DNA from: an uncultured Clostridia bacterium
Lineage (GTDB): Bacteria > Bacillota > Clostridia > TANB77 > CAG-465
Direction: 5' to 3'
DNA length: 56,546 nt
Assembly (NCBI GenBank): GCA_947631415.1
Contig: CANRLG010000007.1
Location: forward strand, 1 to 56,546
Positions 1 to 8,166 of this stretch are shown in pieces (the first letter of the stretch is position 1; each line of letters opens with the position of its first letter). The notes below the pieces were generated by a model. The model was not told the DNA's origin. It was given only the letters and a program-made list of their open reading frames with translations, and did not search any database. Both the position numbers and the translations under genes were made by a program.

Positions 1-17
1 GCTTACTTTTTATGCAA

Positions 18-46
18 AAAACGAGTGAAATTAATTCACTCGTTTT
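18..46. terminator. Bidirectional intrinsic terminator-like hairpin
   Basis: aaaacgagtgaa / ttcactcgtttt, 12-bp stem, 5-nt loop. Confidence 0.7.
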
Positions 47-79
47 ACATTGGGACTTTTTTTACAGCCCCTTTTTTTT

Positions 80-775
80 CTATTTTTTACTTTTTGTATA
101 TTTTGCTTTTATTGAGTCTAGTCTAGTCTTTACTCTAGGTCTAATCTTTAGAAAGACTAATATTGCCACAATGTAAATAATTGTTGCAAGTATTGTAGGA
201 ATTAACCATTCATATTTACCAAAGAAGAAAATTATTGGATATAATGAACATATAATTCCCATAAATAATCCACCATAAACTTCATGTTTTAAATGTCCTA
301 CTCTTTTTATTGCTTCATTGTCTATTGATTCAAACGTCATATCTATATGGTCAATTACATTAATAACACCATCATCACTTAAATCTTCAACATAATCTTT
401 AAGTTGCTTTAGATTTTTATTTGTATTATCTTGTCTGTGTCGTTGCCCCATTGCATCACGAATAACAATTGAGGCAAGAGTAAAGACAATTAGAAAATCT
501 TTTGCATTATTGTATGCTGGTACATCACTACTGTTTGCTACATTAAGTGTCATATAATTTAAAAAGATTACTAGTATAACACCACAAGTAACTAATGCTG
601 TATGTGTTGAGGGGAAATCTCCATCTCTAAAGAATAGCTTTAAAGAAAATTTTTCACCTAACCAACATTTTAATATTACTTTAAAGGTTTGTGTTATAAA
701 CCACGTAATACATATAGAAACTACTATGAAAAATATAAGATTATAGTAAAGATTATTACTAAAAATTAAATTCAT
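80..775 (-). CDS. Divergent PAP2 family (DUF212/YuiD-like) membrane protein
   Basis: DGDFPSTHTALVT, VIRDAMGQRHRQ and LKHEVYGGLFMGI motifs typical of the YuiD/DUF212 family; multiple TM segments. Confidence 0.75.
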   Translation of the reverse strand: MNLIFSNNLYYNLIFFIVVSICITWFITQTFKVILKCWLGEKFSLKLFFRDGDFPSTHTALVTCGVILVIFLNYMTLNVANSSDVPAYNNAKDFLIVFTLASIVIRDAMGQRHRQDNTNKNLKQLKDYVEDLSDDGVINVIDHIDMTFESIDNEAIKRVGHLKHEVYGGLFMGIICSLYPIIFFFGKYEWLIPTILATIIYIVAILVFLKIRPRVKTRLDSIKAKYTKSKK

Positions 776-884
776 ATTATTTATTCTCCTAAAACTAAAT
801 TAAATTATACTAAACTTTAGTAATAAAGTCAAAAAAATTAATAGCAAAAAGCTAAATAGTACATAATAATATTGGTGAATATGT

Positions 885-1388
885 TTGAAAATTAGAGTAA
901 AGTACCTTGAAGAAGAAAAAAATAAAAGTGAAATAGAAAATAAAAATAATATAGCTTTGTACTTATTTGGAATAAAAATAAAGAAATTTAAAGTAAATCA
1001 TACTATTCATGGTAATAAAAATAGTAATAAATATACTGATACTTTTTATATGATTATAAAACAGATATTGAGAGCAACAAGTAATAAAGAAATTGTTGTA
1101 ACAATAAATAAAATAATAAAAACTGTAAAAATAAAAAAATTAGACTTAAATTTAGGTATTAATTTTCAAGACCCTATTATAAATGCGTATTCTATCGCTT
1201 TAATTAATTCAATTCTTCCAACAGTTCTAGCAAAACAACAAATAGCACTAAATAATCTAAATTACACTACATTTATATCAAGTAAAATAATTTATTTAGA
1301 TATTGATGCAACTATACAGTTACCTATATTTAGAAATATTCTTAATATAATAAAAATTATTGCTATTAGTAAGAAGAAAAGAAGTTAA
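885..1388 (+). CDS. DUF2953-like protein (TTG start)
   Basis: Size, GIKI-type motif and position upstream of gerW/ytfJ match DUF2953 (ytfI) proteins. Confidence 0.55.
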   Translation: MKIRVKYLEEEKNKSEIENKNNIALYLFGIKIKKFKVNHTIHGNKNSNKYTDTFYMIIKQILRATSNKEIVVTINKIIKTVKIKKLDLNLGINFQDPIINAYSIALINSILPTVLAKQQIALNNLNYTTFISSKIIYLDIDATIQLPIFRNILNIIKIIAISKKKRS

Positions 1389-1420
1389 AATGAATTTTAT
1401 AGTTAAATTAATATAAAAAA

Positions 1421-1449
1421 GATGAAGTGTTTTTTAAAACACTCCATCT
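1421..1449 (-). terminator. Terminator overlapping the 3' end of the LysM gene
   Basis: gatgaagtgtttt/aaaacactccatc (12 of 13 paired), followed by TTTTTT on the minus strand. Confidence 0.7.
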
Positions 1450-1839
1450 AAAGATTGAGGTAAGTATATTACCTGTCCTTCGTAAAGGACAGATACATCT
1501 ATCCCCTGAGCTTCGTTGATTACTTTAATGTAATCAACGACATCTCTGGTATCGATGCTGATACCAACCCTGTTGTCAAGACCTTGGGCTATATCCCAAA
1601 GTCTCTCACCGCGTCCAACGCGGCTTTCAACAAGTTTTACCTCTCCTTTCTCAATCTTTTCTTTCATTTCTTCAACTCGTTGTGAGTTATAGTTCTCACA
1701 ACAAATTAAAGCTTTTTCCTTTGCAAAGTTGCATATAGCATATACTCCTTTGCAAATATTTACAACTAGGAAACCGTAGTACTAATAGCACTACTAATCT
1801 CCTAACTATTAATTTTTTAGAATTGATTTTTTTCTTCAT
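1434..1839 (-). pseudogene. Membrane-anchored LysM (YneA-like) protein, apparently interrupted by a +1 frame change
   Basis: RBS aaaggagg then ATG at 1839 gives MKKKINSKKLIVRRLVVLLVL..., stop at 1696. The downstream frame (...LVVNICKGVYAICNFAKEKALICCENYNSQRVEEMKEKIEKGEVKLVESRVGRGERLWDIAQGL...GQVIYLPQ) carries the LysM domain. Total 406 nt = 3n+1. Confidence 0.6.
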
Positions 1840-1875
1840 AATCAATTCCTCCTTTCTTTAGTATTTTTTTTCTTA

Positions 1876-1939
1876 AGTATAATATACTTTAATAAAAATA
1901 CTGGAAGTATCCAATATCCTTATTAAAGTATATTATACT
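1876..1939. repeat. Perfect 20-bp inverted repeat with nested 5-bp hairpin, upstream of the LysM gene
   Basis: agtataatatactttaataa (1876-1895) / ttattaaagtatattatact (1920-1939); loop contains atact-gga-agtat. Confidence 0.9.
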
Positions 1940-2067
1940 ACACAATTTTTCATACTTATATTATACCATATTTTACATAAAAAGTAAAATTTGAAACATT
2001 GCTGTAACAAATGAATAAAGCTTTATTTTTAGCAAATAATACAAGTATATGAAAGGTGGTATAAAGA

Positions 2068-2589
2068 ATGGAAAATAAACATCCAATTGAATCTTTAATG
2101 ATTACATCTATGACATCAATAGAAGAAATGATAGATGTAAATACAATAATAGGAGATAGCATTACAACTCCAGATGGAACTACTATTATTCCGTTATCTA
2201 AAGTTTGTTTTGGTTTTGCAGCAGGTGGAAGTGAATTTAATACTAGTAAACTAAATAAATATAGTGAAGCTGCTAAACTTCCTTTTGGAGGTGGAGCAGG
2301 TGGTGGAATTAAAATAACACCAGTAGGATTTTTAGTAATAAAAGACGGATGTCCTAAAATCTTAAATGTAAATGGAATTAATGTAGTAGATAGAATGGTA
2401 GATATAATTCCAGATGTAGTAAATAAAATTGATTCATTAATTAATAAAAAGATAGACAACAAAGATAAAGAAAAGAATGAAGAAAAAGAAAATGTTACAA
2501 ATGTAAATATTAATGTAGATGAATATGATGAAGAAGATAGTGAAAATGATGAAGATGAAGATTATTATCAAGAAGATGAGGAAGAATAG
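2068..2589 (+). CDS. gerW: GerW family sporulation protein (YtfJ)
   Basis: MENKHPIESLMITSMTSIEEMIDVNTIIGDSITTPDGTTIIPLSKVCFGFAAGGSEF; Gly-rich core; acidic tail. Confidence 0.9.
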   Translation: MENKHPIESLMITSMTSIEEMIDVNTIIGDSITTPDGTTIIPLSKVCFGFAAGGSEFNTSKLNKYSEAAKLPFGGGAGGGIKITPVGFLVIKDGCPKILNVNGINVVDRMVDIIPDVVNKIDSLINKKIDNKDKEKNEEKENVTNVNINVDEYDEEDSENDEDEDYYQEDEEE

Positions 2590-2610
2590 ATAAGTTAGTA
2601 TATAAAAATA

Positions 2611-2644
2611 AAACAGGCAGATTTTTAAGTCTGCCTGTTTTTGG
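2611..2644 (+). terminator. Intrinsic terminator downstream of gerW
   Basis: aaacaggcaga/tctgcctgttt stem followed by T-run. Confidence 0.8.
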
Positions 2645-2664
2645 AATTGGTATATATTTTTTTC

Positions 2665-2702
2665 AGTTAAACTCTAAGCATGTTTAGAGTTTAACTTTTT
2701 TT
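2665..2702 (+). terminator. Second terminator-like hairpin, overlapping the stop codon of the minus-strand gene
   Basis: Perfect 13-bp agttaaactctaa/ttagagtttaact followed by T-run on + strand. Confidence 0.6.
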
Positions 2703-3171
2703 CTGAAACTTTTTCAGATTTTCTTTTTTCTCTATTACTAAAGAATTTTTTAGTAATATATTTTAAGGAAATCCTTAAAAGTTTCCAATCAGCAAGAACA
2801 AATCCTAAAATTACAAAGCTCTGGCCAATGATGTCTACTTTACAAAATAACATCAAGACATAAGAGCTAAATAATTCTAGTGGATTTGATACATTATTCA
2901 AATCCTTATTTATATAACTATCTCTTATGGATTGCTCCTTTAGAAATAGTTCATCCATCAAATCTTTATCTGCACTTTTATGTGCAAATATGTTTGATTG
3001 TTCAATGTATAGGTCCTTATGGGCAATAAATATCTCCCCATAAGGTTTGAACAATGCTATTTGTAACCCAACTAATATAAGGGTTAAAAATATAAAAACA
3101 TATACCTTTGCAGGAACTTTTTTTATTCCTGTAATAATTCCATTCCAAATCCTTTTCAATAATTCTTTCAT
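2674..3171 (-). CDS. Hypothetical membrane protein encoded by hairpin-saturated sequence
   Basis: 165-aa ORF, RBS aaaggag upstream, two hydrophobic segments; no family recognised. Confidence 0.65.
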   Translation of the reverse strand: MKELLKRIWNGIITGIKKVPAKVYVFIFLTLILVGLQIALFKPYGEIFIAHKDLYIEQSNIFAHKSADKDLMDELFLKEQSIRDSYINKDLNNVSNPLELFSSYVLMLFCKVDIIGQSFVILGFVLADWKLLRISLKYITKKFFSNREKRKSEKVSEKKLNSKHA

Positions 3172-3303
3172 TTTCTCTCGGGCTCCTTTCTACCCTTGAG
3201 ATTTATGCTTTTTATGCATTTTTTTCCTTTGTATACTAAATTATTAGTTTATGAAAAAATTTAAACTAAAAATCTTTAGTAAATTACACATAAATCTCTA
3301 TTT

Positions 3304-3334
3304 TAATTATAGCACACTTTACATAATAAGTCAA
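3304..3334 (-). promoter_or_regulatory. Sigma-A-like promoter for the 165-aa gene
   Basis: Minus strand TTGACT-17 nt-TATAAT. Confidence 0.55.
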
Positions 3335-3491
3335 ACTTAGAATAGAGCATATTTATTAATAAAATATCTATATAAAATTACTAAAAAGTATAATCTTATG
3401 CAATACAAATATTTAGTTAAATAATAATTTATATAAAACCTAGTTAATTCTCTATTTTTTATTAATAAATATAAAATTTTTTTAAAAAATA

Positions 3492-3520
3492 TTTACATTT
3501 ACTCTATTTTTTGCTATAAT
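3492..3520 (+). promoter_or_regulatory. Promoter of tRNA-Lys
   Basis: TTTACA-17 nt-TATAAT, TSS expected about 15 nt before the tRNA. Confidence 0.6.
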
Positions 3521-3540
3521 ACAAAATGTAGCTAATATGG

Positions 3541-3616
3541 GTCTCTTTAGCTCAGTTGGTAGAGCAGCTGCCTCTTAAGCAGTTTGTCCGGGGTTCGAGC
3601 CCCCGAAGGGGCACCA
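3541..3616 (+). tRNA. tRNA-Lys (CUU anticodon), CCA encoded
   Basis: Cloverleaf: GTCTCTT/AAGGGGC acceptor, GCTC/GAGC D arm, GCTGC-CTCTTAA-GCAGT anticodon arm, CGGGG-TTCGAGC-CCCCG T arm, CCA. Confidence 0.95.
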
Positions 3617-3623
3617 AAAAGTA

Positions 3624-3658
3624 AAAAGCTTTGTAATTTATTTACAGAGCTTTTTTTC
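3624..3658 (+). terminator. tRNA terminator
   Basis: aaagctttgtaa/ttacagagcttt stem (11 of 12) followed by TTTTTTT. Confidence 0.7.
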
Positions 3659-3744
3659 TATGCTAAAAATATGTATATTTATATTTGAATATAATTCACT
3701 TTTAAATCCCTTAGTGATATACTAAGAGTGTTAGGAGAATAAAT

Positions 3745-4302
3745 ATGCGTAAAGATTATGTTTTTGAAAATGGAATAGTAGTTGGAAGATTTCAACACAT
3801 ACATTTAGGACATGAAAAGTTAATAAATATTGGACTTAGTGTTTGCAAAAGAATGATAATATTTATTGATGGAGTAGATAAAACAGGAGTTAGAAATCCC
3901 TTTAGCTATGAATGTCGTAAAGAATTAATTGAAATTATATATAAAGAAGAAATTGAGCAAGGAAGAATAATTGTAGCACCACTTGAAAATTTAGAAATTA
4001 TTACTTTGCCAAATCCTAAATGGGGTAAATTCGTAATAAATAGTGCTAAAGAGATTATTGGTACTACTCCAGATTTAATAATATATGGAAAAGATAAAAA
4101 TATTTTTAAGTGTTTTCCAAAAGATATAGTGAAAAATATAAGCGAAATTATGGTAGATAGAAAGCAGGTTGAAATATCTGCAACTAAAATTAGAGAATAT
4201 TTAAAGAATAATGATATTGAAAATTGGAAAAAATATACTAATTCAAAGATACATTTTGAATATGAAAAACTTAGAAAGATTTTAATTCACTCATTATTGT
4301 AA
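3745..4302 (+). CDS. NMN adenylyltransferase-like nucleotidyltransferase
   Basis: GRFQHIHLGH (GxFxxxHxGH) and ISATKIR (ISxTxxR) motifs. Confidence 0.75.
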   Translation: MRKDYVFENGIVVGRFQHIHLGHEKLINIGLSVCKRMIIFIDGVDKTGVRNPFSYECRKELIEIIYKEEIEQGRIIVAPLENLEIITLPNPKWGKFVINSAKEIIGTTPDLIIYGKDKNIFKCFPKDIVKNISEIMVDRKQVEISATKIREYLKNNDIENWKKYTNSKIHFEYEKLRKILIHSLL

Positions 4303-4366
4303 TTTTTTTTTAGTTATGATAATATAAAAATATCAGTTGATATATAGAAAATAGGAGGTAGATATA

Positions 4367-5692
4367 ATGCAAGGAATTTTTTTAGATGACGAGGGAGTAA
4401 AACCTTTTATAACTGAGGAATTATATGAAAAAACTTTAAAAAAAGTTGAAAAAGCTCATGAAATGCTAGAAAAGAAAAATGGTAAAGGTAAAGATATGCT
4501 AGGGTGGTTAGAGCTACCAACAAATAGGGATGAAGAAGAAATAGCTAAAATTAAGGTAGCTGCAGATAAAATTCAGAAACAAGCTGATGTATTTGTAGTA
4601 ATTGGAATAGGTGGCTCTTATTTGGGAGCTAAAGCTATAATAGACCTTTTTGATGATACATTTGCAAATTTAAAAACTTATGCTGAAAGAAAACATCCAC
4701 AAATTTTGTTTGCTGGTAATAATTTAAGTGGAAAATATTTAAGAAATTTAGTGGAATATTTAGAGGATAAAGATTTTGCAATAAATGTAATTTCTAAATC
4801 TGGTTCTACATTAGAACCAGCTGTAACTTTTAGAACTTTAAAAATTTTGTTAGAGCAAAAATATGGAGAAGTTTCAGCAGCATCTAGAATTTATATAACA
4901 ACAGACCCTGAAAAAGGTATTTTACATGATTTAGCTGTAAAAAATGAATACGAAATGTTCAAAATTCCGAGAAATGTTGGAGGTAGATATTCTGTATTAA
5001 CTGCTGTTGGACTTTTACCAATGGCTGTTGCAAATATTAATTTTGAAGATATACTTGATGGTGCACAATTTGCATCTTTTGTGTTTAATAATAAAGATGT
5101 TTCAAATAATGATTGTTATAAATATGCACTATACAGAAATATTTTAAAAGAATCTGGAAAAGATATAGAAATTCTTACAAGCTATGAACCTAGCTTTCAA
5201 TATTTTGTTGAATGGTATAAGCAATTGTTTGGAGAAAGTGAAGGAAAAGATGGAAAAGGAATTTATCCATCTGGTGCAAACTTCACAACAGATTTACATT
5301 CTATGGGTCAGTGGATTCAAGATGGAACAAGAAATATCTTTGAAACTGTGCTAAATATTCAAGTAGATAGAAGTTTAATTTATCTTCCAGAAGTAGAAGA
5401 TAATTTTGATAATTTAAACTATTTGGCAGGAAAAGAAATAGACTATATAAATAAACAAGCATACAAAGGAACATATAAGGCTCATATTGATGGAAATGTA
5501 CCTACTATGGTAATTCATATGGAAGATGTTACAGAGTATAATGTTGGCCAATTAATATTTTTCTTTGAAAAGGCATGTGCAATAAGTGGTTATGTACTAG
5601 GAGTAAATCCTTTTGATCAACCAGGTGTTGAAGCATATAAAAAGAATATGTTAAACTTGTTAAAAGAAAATAAAGAAGAAGAAAAAGAATAA
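4367..5692 (+). CDS. pgi: Glucose-6-phosphate isomerase
   Basis: GIGGSYLGAKA, VISKSGSTLEPAV, GGRYSVLTAVGLLP, FDQPGVEAYKKNM. Confidence 0.95.
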   Translation: MQGIFLDDEGVKPFITEELYEKTLKKVEKAHEMLEKKNGKGKDMLGWLELPTNRDEEEIAKIKVAADKIQKQADVFVVIGIGGSYLGAKAIIDLFDDTFANLKTYAERKHPQILFAGNNLSGKYLRNLVEYLEDKDFAINVISKSGSTLEPAVTFRTLKILLEQKYGEVSAASRIYITTDPEKGILHDLAVKNEYEMFKIPRNVGGRYSVLTAVGLLPMAVANINFEDILDGAQFASFVFNNKDVSNNDCYKYALYRNILKESGKDIEILTSYEPSFQYFVEWYKQLFGESEGKDGKGIYPSGANFTTDLHSMGQWIQDGTRNIFETVLNIQVDRSLIYLPEVEDNFDNLNYLAGKEIDYINKQAYKGTYKAHIDGNVPTMVIHMEDVTEYNVGQLIFFFEKACAISGYVLGVNPFDQPGVEAYKKNMLNLLKENKEEEKE

Positions 5693-5834
5693 AATAAGTA
5701 ATTATATAAAAATGTGATTACATAAATTGTTTACAAAATAAAATTATTGTGATATAATACCCATATCACAGTAATTTTTTTTACTTTTTTACATAAGATT
5801 AAATATACAATAAACGTTAAGGAGGACTATTACT

Positions 5835-6452
5835 TTGGAAAATTATTTAGAAAATAATAAAGTATTTATTGGTGGTAGAGTAGTTGAAAAACCTGAACTT
5901 AGTCACGAAGTTTATGGAGAAAAATTCTATCGCTTTTCTGTGAAAACAGATAGATTAAGTGAACAAGAAGATATACTTCCTGTAATTATTTCTGAAAGAG
6001 TAACTAATATAGAAGATATTTCTGTAGGAGATATGGTTCAAATTAGTGGACAATTTAGGTCATATAATATGCCATCAGAAACAAGAAATAAACTTGTATT
6101 GTCTATCTTTGTAAAAGAGTTAGAATATACAGATGATGAAAAAATATTAAGTGTAAACAATGCTGTACTAGAAGGATACATTTGTAAAAATCCTATATAT
6201 AGAAAAACCCCTCTTGGAAGGGAAATTGCAGATATTCTTGTAGCGGTTAATAGAACATATAAAAAATCTGACTATATTCCTTGCATATTGTGGGGAAGAA
6301 ATGCTAAGTATTGTGAAAATCTTGAAATTGGAACAAAAGTTAGTATTGAAGGAAGAATTCAGTCACGTAATTATGAAAAGAAACTAGAGGATGGACAAAT
6401 ACAAAAGAAAGTAGCGTATGAAGTATCTGTTTCTAAGTTTTCAATAGAATAA
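5835..6452 (+). CDS. Single-stranded DNA-binding-like protein with two OB-like segments
   Basis: NNKVFIGGRVVEKPELSHEVYGEKFYRFSVKTDR and NNAVLEGYICKNPIYRKTPLGREIADILVAVNR; SSB-like repeats. Confidence 0.6.
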   Translation: MENYLENNKVFIGGRVVEKPELSHEVYGEKFYRFSVKTDRLSEQEDILPVIISERVTNIEDISVGDMVQISGQFRSYNMPSETRNKLVLSIFVKELEYTDDEKILSVNNAVLEGYICKNPIYRKTPLGREIADILVAVNRTYKKSDYIPCILWGRNAKYCENLEIGTKVSIEGRIQSRNYEKKLEDGQIQKKVAYEVSVSKFSIE

Positions 6453-6460
6453 TGAATAAG

Positions 6461-6494
6461 TGCCTAAGGAACTAAAATAAACCTAAGGCACTTT
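6461..6494. terminator. Terminator between convergent genes
   Basis: aagtgcctaagg/cctaaggcactt followed by T-run. Confidence 0.75.
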
Positions 6495-7037
6495 TTTTAA
6501 TATTTTATTTGGATTAATCTTTTTATCATTTTGAATAACAGTAAAATGTAAATGTGGACCAGTTGTATTACCATTTGTCATACCATTGGATAATATCTTT
6601 GGACCAACATAACCTATTAATTGTCCTTGAACAACATAATCACCAGTTTCAACAATATAATCTTCAGCTAAATGACCGTAAAGAGTTTTTGTATTATCTT
6701 CATGAGTTATTATTATAGTATTACCATATCCTGAAAGAAAGGATGCGTAACTAATATATCCAGAATTTGAAGCATATACTTGACTTCCTTGAGGTGCAAG
6801 GAAATCTATTCCATCATGATAGTTTGCTGAATTAAAAAGAAATCTATAACCAAAACTTGATGATACATCAGTATACTTAGTTGGGTATATGTATTCGCTT
6901 GAAATTATTGTTAAATTAGATAAATATTCTTTTATATTTGAAACGTTAAATTCAAAATTTGTAAAATAAGTAACGTATAATTCATAAAAAATAACAAATA
7001 ATATTAATACAAATAATAAAATAATGTATTTTCTCAT
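6483..7037 (-). CDS. M23 (LytM) family metallopeptidase, membrane anchored
   Basis: YHDGIDF and GPHLHF zinc motifs; start at MRKYII (7037) preceded by aggtgat RBS. Confidence 0.85.
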   Translation of the reverse strand: MRKYIILLFVLILFVIFYELYVTYFTNFEFNVSNIKEYLSNLTIISSEYIYPTKYTDVSSSFGYRFLFNSANYHDGIDFLAPQGSQVYASNSGYISYASFLSGYGNTIIITHEDNTKTLYGHLAEDYIVETGDYVVQGQLIGYVGPKILSNGMTNGNTTGPHLHFTVIQNDKKINPNKILKKVP

Positions 7038-7153
7038 AAAATCACCTGTATTAGTATACAATAATTTTGTAAAAAGTAAAGGTTAATTTTGTGATAAATA
7101 TGAAAAATGACAATATAAACAACATCTACACATTAAAAAATAATTCAAAATAC

Positions 7154-7182
7154 TTGATTATTGACTTAAAATTTGGTATAAT
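7154..7182 (+). promoter_or_regulatory. Promoter of first pilin gene
   Basis: TTGATT-17 nt-TATAAT. Confidence 0.65.
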
Positions 7183-7208
7183 AATAGTATAGGAGTAAAC
7201 GAAGGAGG

Positions 7209-7586
7209 GTGTTTATTATGAAAAAATTTCTATTAAGAGCTATGCCTGTACTTGCAGTTTTGATGGTTATAGTAGTTTCTACAGTTTGCCCTGTATTAGC
7301 TGATAGAGTTGATGATATTATGGGTAAAGCAAACAATGGTGGTGTAGGAGCTGTTGATACAGCTGTTGGTAAAATTTGGAGCACAGTTTTAACAATTTTA
7401 CAAATTGCTGCAGTTGCTGCTATCGTATATGCTGGTGTTAAATATATGTTTGCTGCTGCAGATGATAAAGCCGCAATTAAACAAGGTTTAATTGGTTTGG
7501 TTGTTGGTGCTATTCTTGTATTTGGAGCAAGTACAGTAGTACAATTTATTCTTAAGATTCAAAATGATGCTCAAATTAAAGGTTAA
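7209..7586 (+). CDS. VirB2/TrbC-like single pilin
   Basis: Signal peptide, then two TM segments KIWSTVLTILQIAAVAAIVYAGVKYMFAAADDKAAIKQGLIGLVVGAILVFGASTVVQFI. Confidence 0.7.
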   Translation: MFIMKKFLLRAMPVLAVLMVIVVSTVCPVLADRVDDIMGKANNGGVGAVDTAVGKIWSTVLTILQIAAVAAIVYAGVKYMFAAADDKAAIKQGLIGLVVGAILVFGASTVVQFILKIQNDAQIKG

Positions 7587-7587
7587 G

Positions 7588-7623
7588 CATGAAAGAAGAG
7601 AGAGAAATCTCTCTTTTTTCATG
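7588..7623 (+). terminator. Hairpin after first pilin gene
   Basis: catgaaagaagagagagaaatctctcttttttcatg. Confidence 0.65.
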
Positions 7624-7645
7624 TCTAAATGAAGAAAAACAAATA

Positions 7646-7674
7646 TTGAAATAATATAAAAAAAGTGGTATAAT
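7646..7674 (+). promoter_or_regulatory. Promoter of second pilin gene
   Basis: TTGAAA-17 nt-TATAAT. Confidence 0.65.
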
Positions 7675-7713
7675 AATAATATAGGGAGTTTGATATGAAA
7701 GTGGTGGTTTTTT

Positions 7714-8100
7714 ATGAAAAAAATAATAAATAAAAAGAATGTTATAAAATTGTTATCAATACTTGTTTTGGTAATTATATTAGAAAGTAATTTTGCATAT
7801 GCTGAACTTGGAAATGGACTTAACACTAATATATTAAATCAAGTTACAACAGAAAATTATAATGTAAATGAACCTATTCTTAATCCAGTAATAAAGGTAG
7901 CGGGTACACTTTTAACATTATTTCAAATATTAGGTTTAGGTGGAGTAGTGTATATGGGTGTTAAGTATATGTATGCAGGTGCTGAAGATAAAGGACAAAT
8001 AAAAAAGACTTTAATATGGGTAGTAGTAGGTGTTATGTTCTTATTTGGTGCACCAGCAATCATTAGATTTATTCAGAAAATGTCTAATACTTTGTTATAA
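7714..8100 (+). CDS. VirB2/TrbC-like single pilin
   Basis: Signal peptide; KVAGTLLTLFQILGLGGVVYMGVKYMYAGAEDKGQIKKTLIWVVVGVMFLFGAPAIIRFI. Confidence 0.7.
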   Translation: MKKIINKKNVIKLLSILVLVIILESNFAYAELGNGLNTNILNQVTTENYNVNEPILNPVIKVAGTLLTLFQILGLGGVVYMGVKYMYAGAEDKGQIKKTLIWVVVGVMFLFGAPAIIRFIQKMSNTLL

Positions 8101-8117
8101 AATGTTTAGCTTAAAGA

Positions 8118-8147
8118 ATCTAGTTAGAATATTCTGACTAGATTTTT
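8118..8147 (+). terminator. Hairpin after second pilin gene
   Basis: aatctagt...actagatt followed by TTTTT. Confidence 0.6.
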
Positions 8148-8166
8148 TTAAAAGGAGGGGATATTT

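Noticed and set aside
1956-2462. 168-aa minus-strand ORF opposite gerW
   Set aside because: Antisense of the well-supported gerW frame; Pro/Ile/Ser-rich composition typical of reverse-frame artefacts.
3350-3490. tttattaataaa palindromes before the tRNA
   Set aside because: Very AT-rich 12-bp palindromes expected by chance in this composition; not counted with the hairpin-saturated genes.
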